From assembly GCF_014042365.1 (NCBI RefSeq), contig NZ_JACEZS010000007.1:62001-126000 (forward strand): a DNA stretch of 64,000 nucleotides. The letters are read 5' to 3'. The notes under the pieces were generated by a model. That model ran no database searches. It saw only the letters and a program-made list of their open reading frames with translations, and was not told where the DNA came from. Origin of the DNA: Rugamonas fusca. Lineage in GTDB: Bacteria > Pseudomonadota > Gammaproteobacteria > Burkholderiales > Burkholderiaceae_D. Position numbers and translations under genes: made by a program. This document shows, one piece after another, positions 8,363 through 17,046 of this stretch; positions within the stretch are counted from its first letter, which is position 1, and each line of letters starts with the position of its first letter.

Positions 8363-8833
8363 ATGAATCTGTTCGTTCGCCTGTTCTATGTGCTGATCAC
8401 CACCCTGTTCCGCCCGCGCCTGCCCGTGGGCCCGGCCACCAGCGAACTGGCGCTGATGACCATGCCCAACGACCTGGACCTCAACCTGCATGTCAACAAC
8501 GGCCGCTACCTGACGTTGTGCGACCTGAACCGGGTCGACCTGTTCATCCGCTCCGGCCTGGCCAAGCTCATGCTCAAGCATGGCTGGATGCCCGTGATCA
8601 CCGAGCACACGATGAACTACCGCAAGCAATTGGGTCTGTTCCGCCGCTTCAAGGCCAGCCTGGAACTGACCCATTGGGATGAACGGCACTTCTTCATGAC
8701 GCACCGCTTCACCATCGGCGACAAGCTGATCGCCGAGGGCACGTCGAAGGGGCTGTTATTGGGCAAGCAGGGCGTGGTGGCGCCCGAGGTCGTGATCGCG
8801 GCCTTGCAGGCGCGCCGCGATGGCCACGCCTGA
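8363..8833 (+). CDS. Thioesterase-family protein (hot-dog fold)
   Basis: A 156-residue protein of the 4HBT-type thioesterase superfamily, in the group related to THEM6 proteins. Features include an N-terminal hydrophobic segment (about 3-17, possible membrane anchor), the motif DLDLNLHVNNGRYL typical of this group, and later RFTIGDKLIAEG. The substrate is unknown, probably an acyl-CoA. The ATG is preceded by GGGAG at 8350-8354. Transcription is expected from the operator-flanked promoter at 8324. It is convergent with the marR gene, 12 bp apart. Confidence 0.82.
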   Translation: MNLFVRLFYVLITTLFRPRLPVGPATSELALMTMPNDLDLNLHVNNGRYLTLCDLNRVDLFIRSGLAKLMLKHGWMPVITEHTMNYRKQLGLFRRFKASLELTHWDERHFFMTHRFTIGDKLIAEGTSKGLLLGKQGVVAPEVVIAALQARRDGHA

Positions 8834-8845
8834 ATCAAACGCCGA

Positions 8846-9289
8846 TTACAGCAGCGCTTCCAGCTGGGAGGAGACGCGCTCCATCACGCGGTGTATCGTG
8901 GCCAGCTCCGCCTCCGACGACCCGGCCACCATGGCGTGCACCACCTCGGCCTGGATCTTCATGGCTTGCTGCGCCAGCGCCATGCCGGCCGCCGTCAAGG
9001 TCAGGCGCTTGGTGCGGGCGTCGTCCGCGTCCATATCGCGCGTGACGAGGCCGCGCTCCTCCATCTGCGACAGCAACATGCTCACGCCGCTCTTGGTAAT
9101 GAAGCAGCGCGCGGCCAGCTCGCGCTGGCTCAGGCCGGGCCGCGTGGCCAGCGTGGCCAGCACTTCCAGGTCGCCCACCCGCAGGTGGATCTCGGCCAGC
9201 CGCTTGCTGACCACCGCCTCGCACAGATTGTAGGCGCGCACGGTCGACAGCCACGCCTGGGTGCCGTGTGGCGACGAGGGCGGCTTCAT
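8846..9289 (-). CDS. MarR-family transcriptional regulator
   Basis: A 147-residue winged-helix repressor. The recognition region reads LSQRELAARCFITKSGVSMLLSQ, followed by the wing with DADDARTKRLTLT and a C-terminal dimerisation helix. Its start overlaps the stop of rfaE2 by 4 bp (9286-9289), so it is probably translated from the rfaE2 message. The palindromes before the convergent thioesterase gene are the best candidate operators. The ligand is unknown. Confidence 0.9.
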   Translation of the reverse strand: MKPPSSPHGTQAWLSTVRAYNLCEAVVSKRLAEIHLRVGDLEVLATLATRPGLSQRELAARCFITKSGVSMLLSQMEERGLVTRDMDADDARTKRLTLTAAGMALAQQAMKIQAEVVHAMVAGSSEAELATIHRVMERVSSQLEALL

Positions 9290-9762
9290 CCCTGCCGCAC
9301 CTTGTTCAGCAGCTTGGTGGTCGAGCGGTCATGTTCAAAGTCGATGGCGATGGCCTGGCCACCGTAGGCCAGCACGGCCTGCCCTTCCGGGATGGCCCGC
9401 ATGTCATAGTCGCCGCCCTTGGCGTAGATGTCCGGACGCGCTTCCAGCACCACCTGCAGCGCCGTATCCTCGTCGAAATCGACCACCAGGCTGACCGATT
9501 CCAGCGCGGCCAGCACGGCCATGCGGTCGGCGCAGCTGTTGAGCGGACGGTCGTCGCCCTTGCCCAGCCGCTTGACGGAGGCGTCCGTGTTGGCCGCCAC
9601 CACCAGCGCGGCGCCCAGCGCGCGCGCCTGCGCCAGGTAGGTCACGTGGCCACGGTGCAGGATGTCGAACACGCCATTGGTCAATACGACGGGCTTGGGC
9701 AGCGCGGCCACGCGCGCGGCCAGTTGTTCACGGGTGCAAATCTTGTTCTCAAAAACGGGCAT
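9286..9762 (-). CDS. rfaE2: D-glycero-beta-D-manno-heptose 1-phosphate adenylyltransferase
   Basis: A 158-residue nucleotidyltransferase equal to the C-terminal half of HldE; it makes ADP-heptose for lipopolysaccharide core. The cytidylyltransferase-like signature TNGVFDILHRGHVTYL lies near residues 28-43, followed by AANTDASVKRLGKG and KGGDYD. Betaproteobacteria often have the kinase and adenylyltransferase as separate genes; the kinase (rfaE1) is not in the window. The 3' end overlaps the MarR gene. Confidence 0.92.
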   Translation of the reverse strand: MPVFENKICTREQLAARVAALPKPVVLTNGVFDILHRGHVTYLAQARALGAALVVAANTDASVKRLGKGDDRPLNSCADRMAVLAALESVSLVVDFDEDTALQVVLEARPDIYAKGGDYDMRAIPEGQAVLAYGGQAIAIDFEHDRSTTKLLNKVRQG

Positions 9763-9800
9763 GGCGGTTTTTCGTTCAGTGATGCGGCCGGGGCCAGGGT

Positions 9801-10970
9801 TTATTCGTCTTCTTCCTCGTCATCGATCTGCATGCTGAGCTCGCCAGCGGACGAGCCCGCAGTCGCGCCGTGGCGGTCGCCGCGCAGCTTGATCTGCAGC
9901 CGCAGGCCATTGGCCGAATCGGCGTTGCGGATCGCTTCGTCGTAGCCGATGTAACCCTTATTATAAAGTTCATACAGGGCCTGGTCGAAGGTGCACATGC
10001 CCAGCTCGCGCGACTTGTGCATGATTTCCTTGATCGACTGGAAATTGCCCTTGAAGATCATCTCGGCGATGGTCGGCGTGTTGAGCAGGATTTCGATGGC
10101 CGCCTTGCGGCCCTTGCCATCCTCGGTGCGCACCAGCCGCTGCGAGACGATGGCGCGCAGGTTGGACGACAAGTCCATCAGCAACTGGTTGCGCCGCTCC
10201 TCGGGGAAGAAGTTAATGATGCGGTCCATGGTCTGGTTGGAGTTGTTCGCGTGCAGCGTGCCCAGGCACAGGTGGCCCGTCTCGGCGAACGCGATCGCGT
10301 GTTCCATGGTTTCCGTGTCGCGGATCTCGCCGATCAGGATCACGTCGGGCGCCTGGCGCAAGGTGTTCTTGAGCGCGTTGTGCCAGGACAGCGTATCCAC
10401 CCCCACTTCGCGGTGGGTGATCAGGCAGCCCTTGTTCTTGTGCACATACTCGACCGGGTCTTCCACCGTGATGATGTGGCCGGCCGAATTGGCGTTGCGG
10501 TAATCGATCATGGCCGCCAGCGTGGTCGACTTGCCCGACCCCGTGCCGCCCACCACCAGCACCAGCCCGCGCTTGGTCATGATGACTTCTTTCAGGATCT
10601 CGGGCAGGTCCAGCTTTTCGAAGGTGGGAATCTCGGAGGCGATGGTGCGGATCACCATGGCCACGTTCTGCTGCTGCACGAACACGTTGACGCGGAAGCG
10701 GCACACGTCGGGCAGCGAGATGGCGAAATTGCATTCCATCTCGGCCTCGAACTCGGCGCGCTGCTTGTCGTTCATGATGGACAGGGCCAGCGCGCGCGTG
10801 ATCGGGCCGCTCAGCTTTTGCTGGCTGAGCGCCTTCATGGCGCCCTGCGATTTCATGCTGGGCGGGAAGTCGGCGGAAATGAACAAATCCGAGCCGCCCG
10901 TGTGGTGCATCACCTTGAGCAGCTTGTGCAGATAATCCCGCGCTTCATCGGGGCCAAAAGTGGAGGACAT
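9801..10970 (-). CDS. PilT/PilU-family type IV pilus retraction ATPase, second PilU-like copy
   Basis: A 389-residue secretion ATPase. It has the N-terminal PilT/PilU domain with GGSDLFI, Walker A GGTGSGKST, the Asp box ITVEDPVEYVH, Walker B region DVILIGEIRD and the His box ETGHLCLGTLHANN. Its sequence follows PilU more than PilT (for example FFPEERRNQLLMDLSSNLRAI). It is encoded alone, 11 kb from the normal pilT-pilU pair, and ends in an acidic tail (DDEEEDE). Probably a motor for twitching or DNA uptake, or a specialised PilU paralogue. Divergent from oxyR. Confidence 0.88.
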   Translation of the reverse strand: MSSTFGPDEARDYLHKLLKVMHHTGGSDLFISADFPPSMKSQGAMKALSQQKLSGPITRALALSIMNDKQRAEFEAEMECNFAISLPDVCRFRVNVFVQQQNVAMVIRTIASEIPTFEKLDLPEILKEVIMTKRGLVLVVGGTGSGKSTTLAAMIDYRNANSAGHIITVEDPVEYVHKNKGCLITHREVGVDTLSWHNALKNTLRQAPDVILIGEIRDTETMEHAIAFAETGHLCLGTLHANNSNQTMDRIINFFPEERRNQLLMDLSSNLRAIVSQRLVRTEDGKGRKAAIEILLNTPTIAEMIFKGNFQSIKEIMHKSRELGMCTFDQALYELYNKGYIGYDEAIRNADSANGLRLQIKLRGDRHGATAGSSAGELSMQIDDEEEDE

Positions 10971-11137
10971 GCGAACCTTTCAATCTATCGTTAGCGCGAC
11001 ACGGCCAGCACCACGGCCATACCGCGCCATTATATCGACGGCGCCTGGCGCCGCCGCTTTTTCATCAATGACACACCGCTTGACATTGGCCTCTTTATAT
11101 CATTGCGTCCCCGTAATGCCTGTGTTCAAATACCTTT

Positions 11138-12076
11138 ATGACACTGACCGAACTGAAATATATCGTTGCTGTTGCACGAGCGAAACACTTCGGCCACGCG
11201 GCCGAAGCGTGCTATGTGGCCCAGCCAACGCTCTCGGTAGCAATCAAGAAGCTCGAAGACGAGCTCGGTGTCGTATTGTTTGAACGGGGCGGCGCGGAAA
11301 TCTCCGTCACCCCGCTGGGCGCGCAGATCGTGGCCCAGGCCGAGCGCGTGCTGGAACAGACGGCCGCCATCAAGGAACTGGCCAAGCAGAACAAGGACCC
11401 GCTGGCCGGCCCCCTGCGCCTCGGCGTGATCTACACCATCGGTCCCTATTTGCTGCCGCCGCTGGTGAAAGCCATGATCGCCAACGTGCCGCAGATGCCC
11501 TTGATCCTGCAGGAAAATTTCACCGTCAAATTGCTCGAAATGCTGCGCCAGGGCGAACTGGACGCGGCCATCATGGCCTTGCCGCTGCCTGAACATGGCA
11601 TGGCCGTGCAAGCGCTGTACGACGAACCGTTCGTGGTCGCCATGCCGCCCCAGCACCCGTGGGCGCGGCGTGCGGCCATCGCGGCCGAGGATTTGAAGAC
11701 GGAAAACATGCTGCTGCTGGGCAACGGCCACTGCTTCCGCGACCAGGTGCTGGAAGTGTGCCCCGAGATGGCGCGCTTCTCCTCGCCCGGCAACGGCATG
11801 CAGCGCACGTTTGAAGGTTCGTCGCTCGACACCATCCGCCACATGGTGGCCTCCGGCATCGGCCTGACGGTGCTGCCGCGCGCCTCCGTGCCGGACATGG
11901 ACAGCGAGGATGGCATGCTGCGCTTCCGCCGCTTCACCCAGCCCGAACCGTCGCGCCGGGTGGTGATCGTGTGGCGCAAAAGCTTCACCCGCAAGGCCGC
12001 CATCGACGCCATCTGCGCCGCCGTGGCGCAATGCCACCTGCCCGGCGTCACCCCGCTGCCGATGGACGCCCACTGA
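11138..12076 (+). CDS. oxyR: LysR-family peroxide-sensing regulator OxyR
   Basis: A 312-residue LysR-type activator. The helix-turn-helix includes HFGHAAEACYVAQPTLSVAI. The redox switch is recognisable: C199 in GNGHCFRDQ and C208, the same spacing and numbering as the disulphide-forming pair of Escherichia coli OxyR. It should sense hydrogen peroxide and activate antioxidant genes. It stands directly before ubiA, a common betaproteobacterial order. The start is the ATG at 11138, where the family N-terminus MTLTELKYIVA begins. Confidence 0.95.
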   Translation: MTLTELKYIVAVARAKHFGHAAEACYVAQPTLSVAIKKLEDELGVVLFERGGAEISVTPLGAQIVAQAERVLEQTAAIKELAKQNKDPLAGPLRLGVIYTIGPYLLPPLVKAMIANVPQMPLILQENFTVKLLEMLRQGELDAAIMALPLPEHGMAVQALYDEPFVVAMPPQHPWARRAAIAAEDLKTENMLLLGNGHCFRDQVLEVCPEMARFSSPGNGMQRTFEGSSLDTIRHMVASGIGLTVLPRASVPDMDSEDGMLRFRRFTQPEPSRRVVIVWRKSFTRKAAIDAICAAVAQCHLPGVTPLPMDAH

Positions 12077-12103
12077 GGCCCACCGGGAGCCAGCCCCCCG
12101 CCC

Positions 12104-12133
12104 CTGACGCGACGCTCCAGGATTTGCGATAAT
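12104..12133 (+). promoter_or_regulatory. Candidate promoter of ubiA
   Basis: CTGACG (12104-12109) is followed after 18 nt by GATAAT (12128-12133), with TG one base upstream making an extended -10. It would start transcription near 12140, about 23 nt before ubiA. Confidence 0.45.
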
Positions 12134-12162
12134 CGCGTTTTGCCCTGCAACGGAACGTCCCC

Positions 12163-13017
12163 ATGAACAAGCTGGAGCTGTACGCGCGCCTGCTGCGCCT
12201 CGACAAACCGATCGGCACCCTGCTGCTGCTGTGGCCCACGCTGAGCGCGCTGTGGCTGGCCTCGGGCGGCAAGCCGGACTGGAAGCTGGTGGTTATCTTC
12301 TCGCTGGGCACGCTGCTGATGCGGTCGGCCGGCTGCGCCGTCAACGATTACGCCGACCAGGATTTCGACAAGCACGTCAAGCGCACGGCCCAGCGCCCCA
12401 TCACCAGCGGCAAGGTCAGCGGCAAGGAAGCGCTGGCCATCGCCGCCGTGCTGGCCGTGCTGTCGTTCGGCCTGATCCTGCCGCTCAACGCGCTGACCAA
12501 GCAACTGTCGGTGGCCGCCGTCATCATCGCCGCCACCTACCCCTACTTCAAGCGCTTCTTCGCGCTGCCCCAGGCTTACCTGGGCATCGCGTTCGGCTTC
12601 GGCATCCCGATGGCCTTCGCCGCCGTGCAGGGCACGGTGCCGCCGCTGGCCTGGGTGATGCTGGTGGCCAACGTGTTCTGGGCCCTGGCCTACGACACGG
12701 AATACGCCATGGTGGACCGCGACGACGACTTGAAGATCGGCATCAAGACTTCCGCCATCACCTTCGGCCGCCACGACGTGGCCGCCGTCATGTTCTGCTA
12801 CGGCGCCAACCTGACGCTGCTGCTGGCCTGTGGCTGGCTGCTGGGCCTGCGTGCCTGGTTCGTTACGGGACTGCTGGCAGCGGCCGCCATAGCGGCGTAC
12901 CATTACACCTTGATTCGGGGCCGTGAGCGCGACGCCTGCTTCTATGCGTTCCGCCACAACAACTGGCTGGGCGCGGCGGTGTTCGCCGGCGTGGCCCTGG
13001 ATTACGCGCTGCGCTAA
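12163..13017 (+). CDS. ubiA: 4-hydroxybenzoate polyprenyltransferase
   Basis: An integral membrane prenyltransferase of ubiquinone biosynthesis that joins a polyprenyl chain to 4-hydroxybenzoate. The 284 residues form about eight hydrophobic helices. Both Asp-rich substrate motifs are present: NDYADQDFD with following KRTAQRP, and [12 protein letters not shown]. Length is typical. It follows oxyR by 86 bp and has its own candidate promoter. Confidence 0.95.
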   Translation: MNKLELYARLLRLDKPIGTLLLLWPTLSALWLASGGKPDWKLVVIFSLGTLLMRSAGCAVNDYADQDFDKHVKRTAQRPITSGKVSGKEALAIAAVLAVLSFGLILPLNALTKQLSVAAVIIAATYPYFKRFFALPQAYLGIAFGFGIPMAFAAVQGTVPPLAWVMLVANVFWALAYDTEYAMVDRDDDLKIGIKTSAITFGRHDVAAVMFCYGANLTLLLACGWLLGLRAWFVTGLLAAAAIAAYHYTLIRGRERDACFYAFRHNNWLGAAVFAGVALDYALR

Positions 13018-13135
13018 GCAACACATTCCGCGCGTTCCACACCCGCTTGATCTGGCGCACAGCGCCGCTGGCGCAGCAACTTATACACTGGGCATTTCAC
13101 GATGTAGTAATCCACCTTACCAGGGAGTGAACATC

Positions 13136-13501
13136 ATGGAACAGACTGTGCAACAAGGAAATGGCGCTGTGCACGGCAGCATGGGCCAAAGCCAGGCCGC
13201 CAGCCACGAGGCGCGCGAAAAACTGATGAATGACTTGAAGCAGGTGATCGGCGACGCCGAGAGCTGGCTCAAGGAAGCCAAGCGCAACGCGGCCCACAAC
13301 GCCGGCGAAGCGCAAGCCCGCTTCGATGACACACTGCGCACGGCCAAGTCGGACTTGCTGCGCCTGCAAGACAGCATGGCCGCGCGCGGCAAGCTGGCGG
13401 CCCAGTCGGCCAACGGCTACGTCAAGGGCCACGCATGGCAAGCCGTGGGCCTGGGTGCGGCCGTGGGCGTGATCGCCGGCCTGCTGCTGGCGCGCCGCTG
13501 A
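13136..13501 (+). CDS. DUF883-family (ElaB/YqjD-like) membrane-anchored protein
   Basis: A 121-residue protein with a long amphipathic helical body and one C-terminal membrane helix rich in Gly (GLGAAVGVIAGLLLARR). This is the DUF883 architecture, whose Escherichia coli members are stationary-phase inner-membrane proteins that can bind ribosomes. The ATG at 13136 has GGGAG 7-8 nt upstream. The function in this organism is not known. Confidence 0.85.
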   Translation: MEQTVQQGNGAVHGSMGQSQAASHEAREKLMNDLKQVIGDAESWLKEAKRNAAHNAGEAQARFDDTLRTAKSDLLRLQDSMAARGKLAAQSANGYVKGHAWQAVGLGAAVGVIAGLLLARR

Positions 13502-13594
13502 GCTGGCCTGCCTGAGCAGCGCTTCCCATCCACCGCACCGCCATCGGCCGCCGGCCACGCCTTGCGCTGGCTGGCCGCGCCGCGGCGCCGCAAC

Positions 13595-14386
13595 TCAGCG
13601 GTTGCCCGGCTCGGGCGGGCGCAGCTCAGCCAGCTTGTACTTGGCGCGCAATTGCTGCAATAACGGCCGTTCGCGCTGCAGGAACTGGCTGAACTGCGCC
13701 ACCACCTCCTCGTGCCGCAAACTCGAGAGCCGAAAATCGCTGCGCGCATGCGGCAGGGCGGGATCGAACTGCAGGCCGCCGGGCGCCTTCAATTCGTTCT
13801 CCAGCAAATAATTGGCCACGTCCACGTTGACATACACGGCGTCGAGCTGGCCAGCCAGCGCGCGGCGCAGCAAGCCGTCGAATCGGCTGCTGGTGGTCAC
13901 GGCGATGGCCTTGCTGTCGATGGCAGACTGGTAGGGCCAGGGCGTGAAGCCCAGCACTGTTCCCAGGGAATGGATGGCGCTCAAGGGCCGCCCCTTGTTC
14001 TGCGGCAGCACCACCGCCCCTTCCTCCGACGTCACCACCACATCGCTGTAGCTGACCTTGAGCGAACCGCGCAACTCCTCGCGCCATTTCGGGTGGTCCG
14101 GATACTTGAAGTCCAAGATTTGTTCCTTCAGGAACGCCGCATACAGCCGGTTGATGGGCAGCGGCACGTAACGGAAGGTATAGCCTTGCTGGCGTGCGAA
14201 CGCGTCCAGTACGTCGCGCGCGTAGCCCGTGTAGTTGTTGTGGGCGTCCGTGCTATGCAGGGGAAAATATTGCAGGTTCTCTACACCGACCGTGTAGGTG
14301 CGGGCAGGCACGGGTTCGGCCCTGCCCGCGCCGGCCGGCAGGGCCAGGCAGCAGGCGGCGGCCAGCAACAACTTCCGCATCGTCAT
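13595..14386 (-). CDS. Periplasmic substrate-binding protein, family 3 (amino-acid type)
   Basis: About 263 residues with a signal peptide (MRKLLLAAACCLALPAGAGRA) and a bilobed SBP_bac_3-like body. Three ATGs lie within 12 bp; the middle one (14386) has AGGGA at 6-nt spacing and is chosen. No permease or ATPase gene is adjacent, so it may work as a stand-alone binding protein or with a distant transporter. It is divergent from another binding protein of the same broad family, separated by about 146 bp. The ligand is not predictable. Confidence 0.75.
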   Translation of the reverse strand: MTMRKLLLAAACCLALPAGAGRAEPVPARTYTVGVENLQYFPLHSTDAHNNYTGYARDVLDAFARQQGYTFRYVPLPINRLYAAFLKEQILDFKYPDHPKWREELRGSLKVSYSDVVVTSEEGAVVLPQNKGRPLSAIHSLGTVLGFTPWPYQSAIDSKAIAVTTSSRFDGLLRRALAGQLDAVYVNVDVANYLLENELKAPGGLQFDPALPHARSDFRLSSLRHEEVVAQFSQFLQRERPLLQQLRAKYKLAELRPPEPGNR

Positions 14387-14532
14387 CGTCATTCCCTTGC
14401 GAGGTGGGGAGGGTCATCGGGCCAGTGGCCGGGCTGGACCTAGCATAGCCAAATTCCCGGCGCCGCGCCACCATGCCATAATGATGCCGTACTGTGCGGT
14501 TGCCACCGCGCCACTTCCCGACCCGGACCGTC

Positions 14533-15297
14533 ATGTCGCTTCGCTTGCCCTATCGTCTGCTCGCCGTGTTGGCGGCCTGCGCCGCCCTGATCCCCGCCCG
14601 GGCGGCGGAAGTGAGGATGGCGTTCGGCGAGAAAATCCCCCCGTTCTGTTTTCCTGAAACGAATTCCGGCATCGAGCTGGAAGTGATCGGCGAGGCGCTG
14701 GCCTACCGCGGCCATGTGCTCAAGCCCCAGTATTTCCCGTTCGCCCGCGTGCCCGTCGCGTTCAAGGGGAGGATGGTGGACGCGGCCATGACGGACCTGG
14801 GCGAGGACCTGACGGCCGCCGGCGGCAACTATGGCGACCCGGCCGTCCTGTATGACAACGTATTCATCAGCCTCAAGGATCGTCACCTGGTGATCCACAC
14901 GCCGCAGGACTTGCGGGGCCTGCGCGTGATCGCCTTCGCCGGCGCCGCCAAGCGCTATCCAGCCTGGCTGGGGCCGGTCAAGGACGCGGGCCTGTACTTC
15001 GAGCAGAACGACCAGGCGCTGCAGGTGCTCACGCTCGACAAGGGCCGCTATGACCTGGTGCTCAGCGACCGCAACATCTTCAAGTACTTTACGTTGCAGC
15101 TCAAGCGCGAGCACGGCGTGCCGCTCAAGCCGATCCAGGAACACAGCTTCGTCAAGCTTAACCCCATGGATTACCGTCCCGTGTTCCGCGACAGCCACGT
15201 GCGCGACGACTTCAACGCCGGCCTCAAGCACTTGAAGGAAACGGGGCGCTACAACGCCATCTACCAGAAATACCTCGGTGACGACAAAAGCAATTAA
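14533..15297 (+). CDS. Periplasmic substrate-binding protein, family 3
   Basis: A 254-residue exported binding protein. The signal peptide (MSLRLPYRLLAVLAACAAL...ARA) supports the start at 14533; an in-frame upstream ATG at 14494 would put 13 non-signal residues in front. The mature part has the two-lobe SBP_bac_3 pattern with the early segment AFGEKIPPFCF and the ligand-region stretch DAAMTDLGEDL. No transport partners are adjacent. Together with the divergent gene at 13595-14386 it forms an orphan pair; such proteins are also used as sensors, but nothing here shows that. Confidence 0.75.
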   Translation: MSLRLPYRLLAVLAACAALIPARAAEVRMAFGEKIPPFCFPETNSGIELEVIGEALAYRGHVLKPQYFPFARVPVAFKGRMVDAAMTDLGEDLTAAGGNYGDPAVLYDNVFISLKDRHLVIHTPQDLRGLRVIAFAGAAKRYPAWLGPVKDAGLYFEQNDQALQVLTLDKGRYDLVLSDRNIFKYFTLQLKREHGVPLKPIQEHSFVKLNPMDYRPVFRDSHVRDDFNAGLKHLKETGRYNAIYQKYLGDDKSN

Positions 15298-15302
15298 GCG
15301 GG

Positions 15303-15602
15303 TCAGCTAAACGCGCTGCACCAGCCGCCAGCCAGCACCAGCTTGCCGGGGAACAGCGGACAACCACCTTTGCCATCCGGGCCGTCCTCGTAGATCTGGC
15401 ATTTGGAACATTGCTGGTCGGGCTGGTGTTCGGGGTATTTGGCCTGGTCCACGCGGGCCGTCTCGGCCACATAGCCGAACTCCAGCGCCTTGGGGTCGTC
15501 CTCGCGCAGCAGCGTGCGTTCGTCGGCCATGGCCAGCCGGCCCAGGCCGGCGGCAGCCAGGCCCGCCACGGCCTGCATGATGAAGATTCTGCGATTGGCC
15601 AT
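15303..15602 (-). CDS. High-potential iron-sulfur protein (HiPIP)
   Basis: A 99-residue periplasmic electron carrier. A twin-arginine-type leader (ANRRIFIMQAVAGLAAAGLG) is followed by a short mature domain with the four cluster cysteines in HiPIP spacing: CSKC, then GGCPLF and GWCSAF. The ATG at 15602 has GGGAG upstream; an in-frame Met 11 codons earlier is less likely. HiPIPs deliver electrons between cytochromes and oxidases or reductases. The next genes encode a dihaem cytochrome and its beta-helix partner, so a shared redox role is possible but unproven. Confidence 0.93.
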   Translation of the reverse strand: MANRRIFIMQAVAGLAAAGLGRLAMADERTLLREDDPKALEFGYVAETARVDQAKYPEHQPDQQCSKCQIYEDGPDGKGGCPLFPGKLVLAGGWCSAFS

Positions 15603-15774
15603 GTTGGCTCCCGATTGTTGTGTAGCCGCCATCATACTATCGACCAGCGGGCCGGTGTCGCCGCCGCAACAAAACAGGACGAATGTCCAAAATGCGCATT
15701 ACAAAGTGCCAGGCCACGGCTATACTTCCTGAGCCATACACTGCACACCAATAAAAAAACAAGGGGACAGTTTC

Positions 15775-17022
15775 ATGCACAAGGCACTGGGCGCGCTCGC
15801 GCTTTGCGGTTCCGTTTGCCTGTTGACGTCATGCGGCAAAACGGCCGATACCCCGGCCGGCGCCAGCGCCGACGCCACGTTCCAGCAGCACTTGCAGGAG
15901 CAGTTGCTGGACGCCAAGCCGGGCGACGTCATCACCATCCCGGCCGGCCACTACCACCTGAACAGCGGCCTCACGCTGCGCGCCAACGGCGTCACCGTGC
16001 GCGGCGCCGGCATGGACCAGACCGTGCTCTCGTTCAAGGGCCAGGTGACGGGGCCGGAAGGCATGCTGGTGTACGCCAGCGACTTCACCATCGAAGGCCT
16101 GACCATCGAGGACAGCAAAGGCGACGGCCTGAAGATCAACGACGGCGACCACATCACGATCCGCAAGGTCAAGGTGCAATGGACGGGCGGCTCCAAGGTC
16201 AGCAACGGCGCCTACGGCATCTACCCGGTCAAGACGAAGAACGTGCTGATCGAGGATTGCGTGGCCATCGCCGCCTCCGACGCCGGCATCTACGTCGGCC
16301 AGTCGCACGACGTGGTGGTGCGCCGCTCGCGCGCCGAGCAGAACGTGGCCGGCATCGAGATCGAAAACACCGTCAACGCCGACGTGTATGACAACGTGGC
16401 CACCAACAACACCGGCGGCATCCTCGTGTTCAACATGCCCAACCTGTCGCAGGCCGGCTACGCCACGCGCGTGTTCCACAACAAAGTCGACAAGAACAAC
16501 CTGGGCAACTTCGCCGCGCGCGGCACGGCCGTGGCCAGCGTGCCGGCCGGCTCGGGCGTGGTGATCAACTCCAACTCCAAGGTCGAGATCTTCGACAACG
16601 ACATCACGGACAACCAGACCGCCAACGTCATCATCTCCAGCTACCACTCGACTGGCTACTACACGGAGAAAGGCGTGGCGGCCGGCTACGATCCCTATCC
16701 CAAGGCCATCTTCGTGTACGGCAACCGCTTCAAGGGCGGCGGCGATTCGCCCGACGGCCTGGACCTGAAAGCCTTGAAGCTGGCCATGTACGGCTTGACG
16801 GGCCATTTGCCCGACGTGCTGTGGGACGGCTACGTGGACACCAGGCTCCTGGTGAATGGCAAGCTGCCGGCCGAGGCGCGCATCTGCATCCAGGACGGCG
16901 TGGACGTGCTCAACGCCGACGGCCCGCACAAATACCAGAACCCGAACAAGGACACGGCGCCCTACCGCTGCCAGCTGGCCAAGCTGCCGCCGGTGACCAT
17001 CCCGCAACTGTCGGCCACCTGA
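15775..17022 (+). CDS. Parallel beta-helix lipoprotein paired with dihaem cytochrome
   Basis: A 415-residue predicted lipoprotein (lipobox LLTSC at about residues 16-20). The body is a right-handed parallel beta-helix, seen as repeated turns such as GVTVRGAGMDQTVL, HITIRKVKVQ, VLIEDCVAI and VEIFDNDIT. It resembles the beta-helix family that is typically encoded beside SO2930-type dihaem cytochromes, and that gene follows here after 24 bp. The ligand or substrate is unknown; beta-helices of this kind often bind or cleave polysaccharide, but no catalytic residues can be assigned. Confidence 0.85.
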   Translation: MHKALGALALCGSVCLLTSCGKTADTPAGASADATFQQHLQEQLLDAKPGDVITIPAGHYHLNSGLTLRANGVTVRGAGMDQTVLSFKGQVTGPEGMLVYASDFTIEGLTIEDSKGDGLKINDGDHITIRKVKVQWTGGSKVSNGAYGIYPVKTKNVLIEDCVAIAASDAGIYVGQSHDVVVRRSRAEQNVAGIEIENTVNADVYDNVATNNTGGILVFNMPNLSQAGYATRVFHNKVDKNNLGNFAARGTAVASVPAGSGVVINSNSKVEIFDNDITDNQTANVIISSYHSTGYYTEKGVAAGYDPYPKAIFVYGNRFKGGGDSPDGLDLKALKLAMYGLTGHLPDVLWDGYVDTRLLVNGKLPAEARICIQDGVDVLNADGPHKYQNPNKDTAPYRCQLAKLPPVTIPQLSAT

Positions 17023-17046
17023 ACCCAAGCAAGCAGGTAATCACCC

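Noticed and set aside
11037..11064. CGGCGCC-T-GGCGCCG dyad followed by a short T-run as terminator
   Set aside because: It lies between divergent genes, where no transcript ends, and a 1-nt loop cannot form in RNA without opening the stem.
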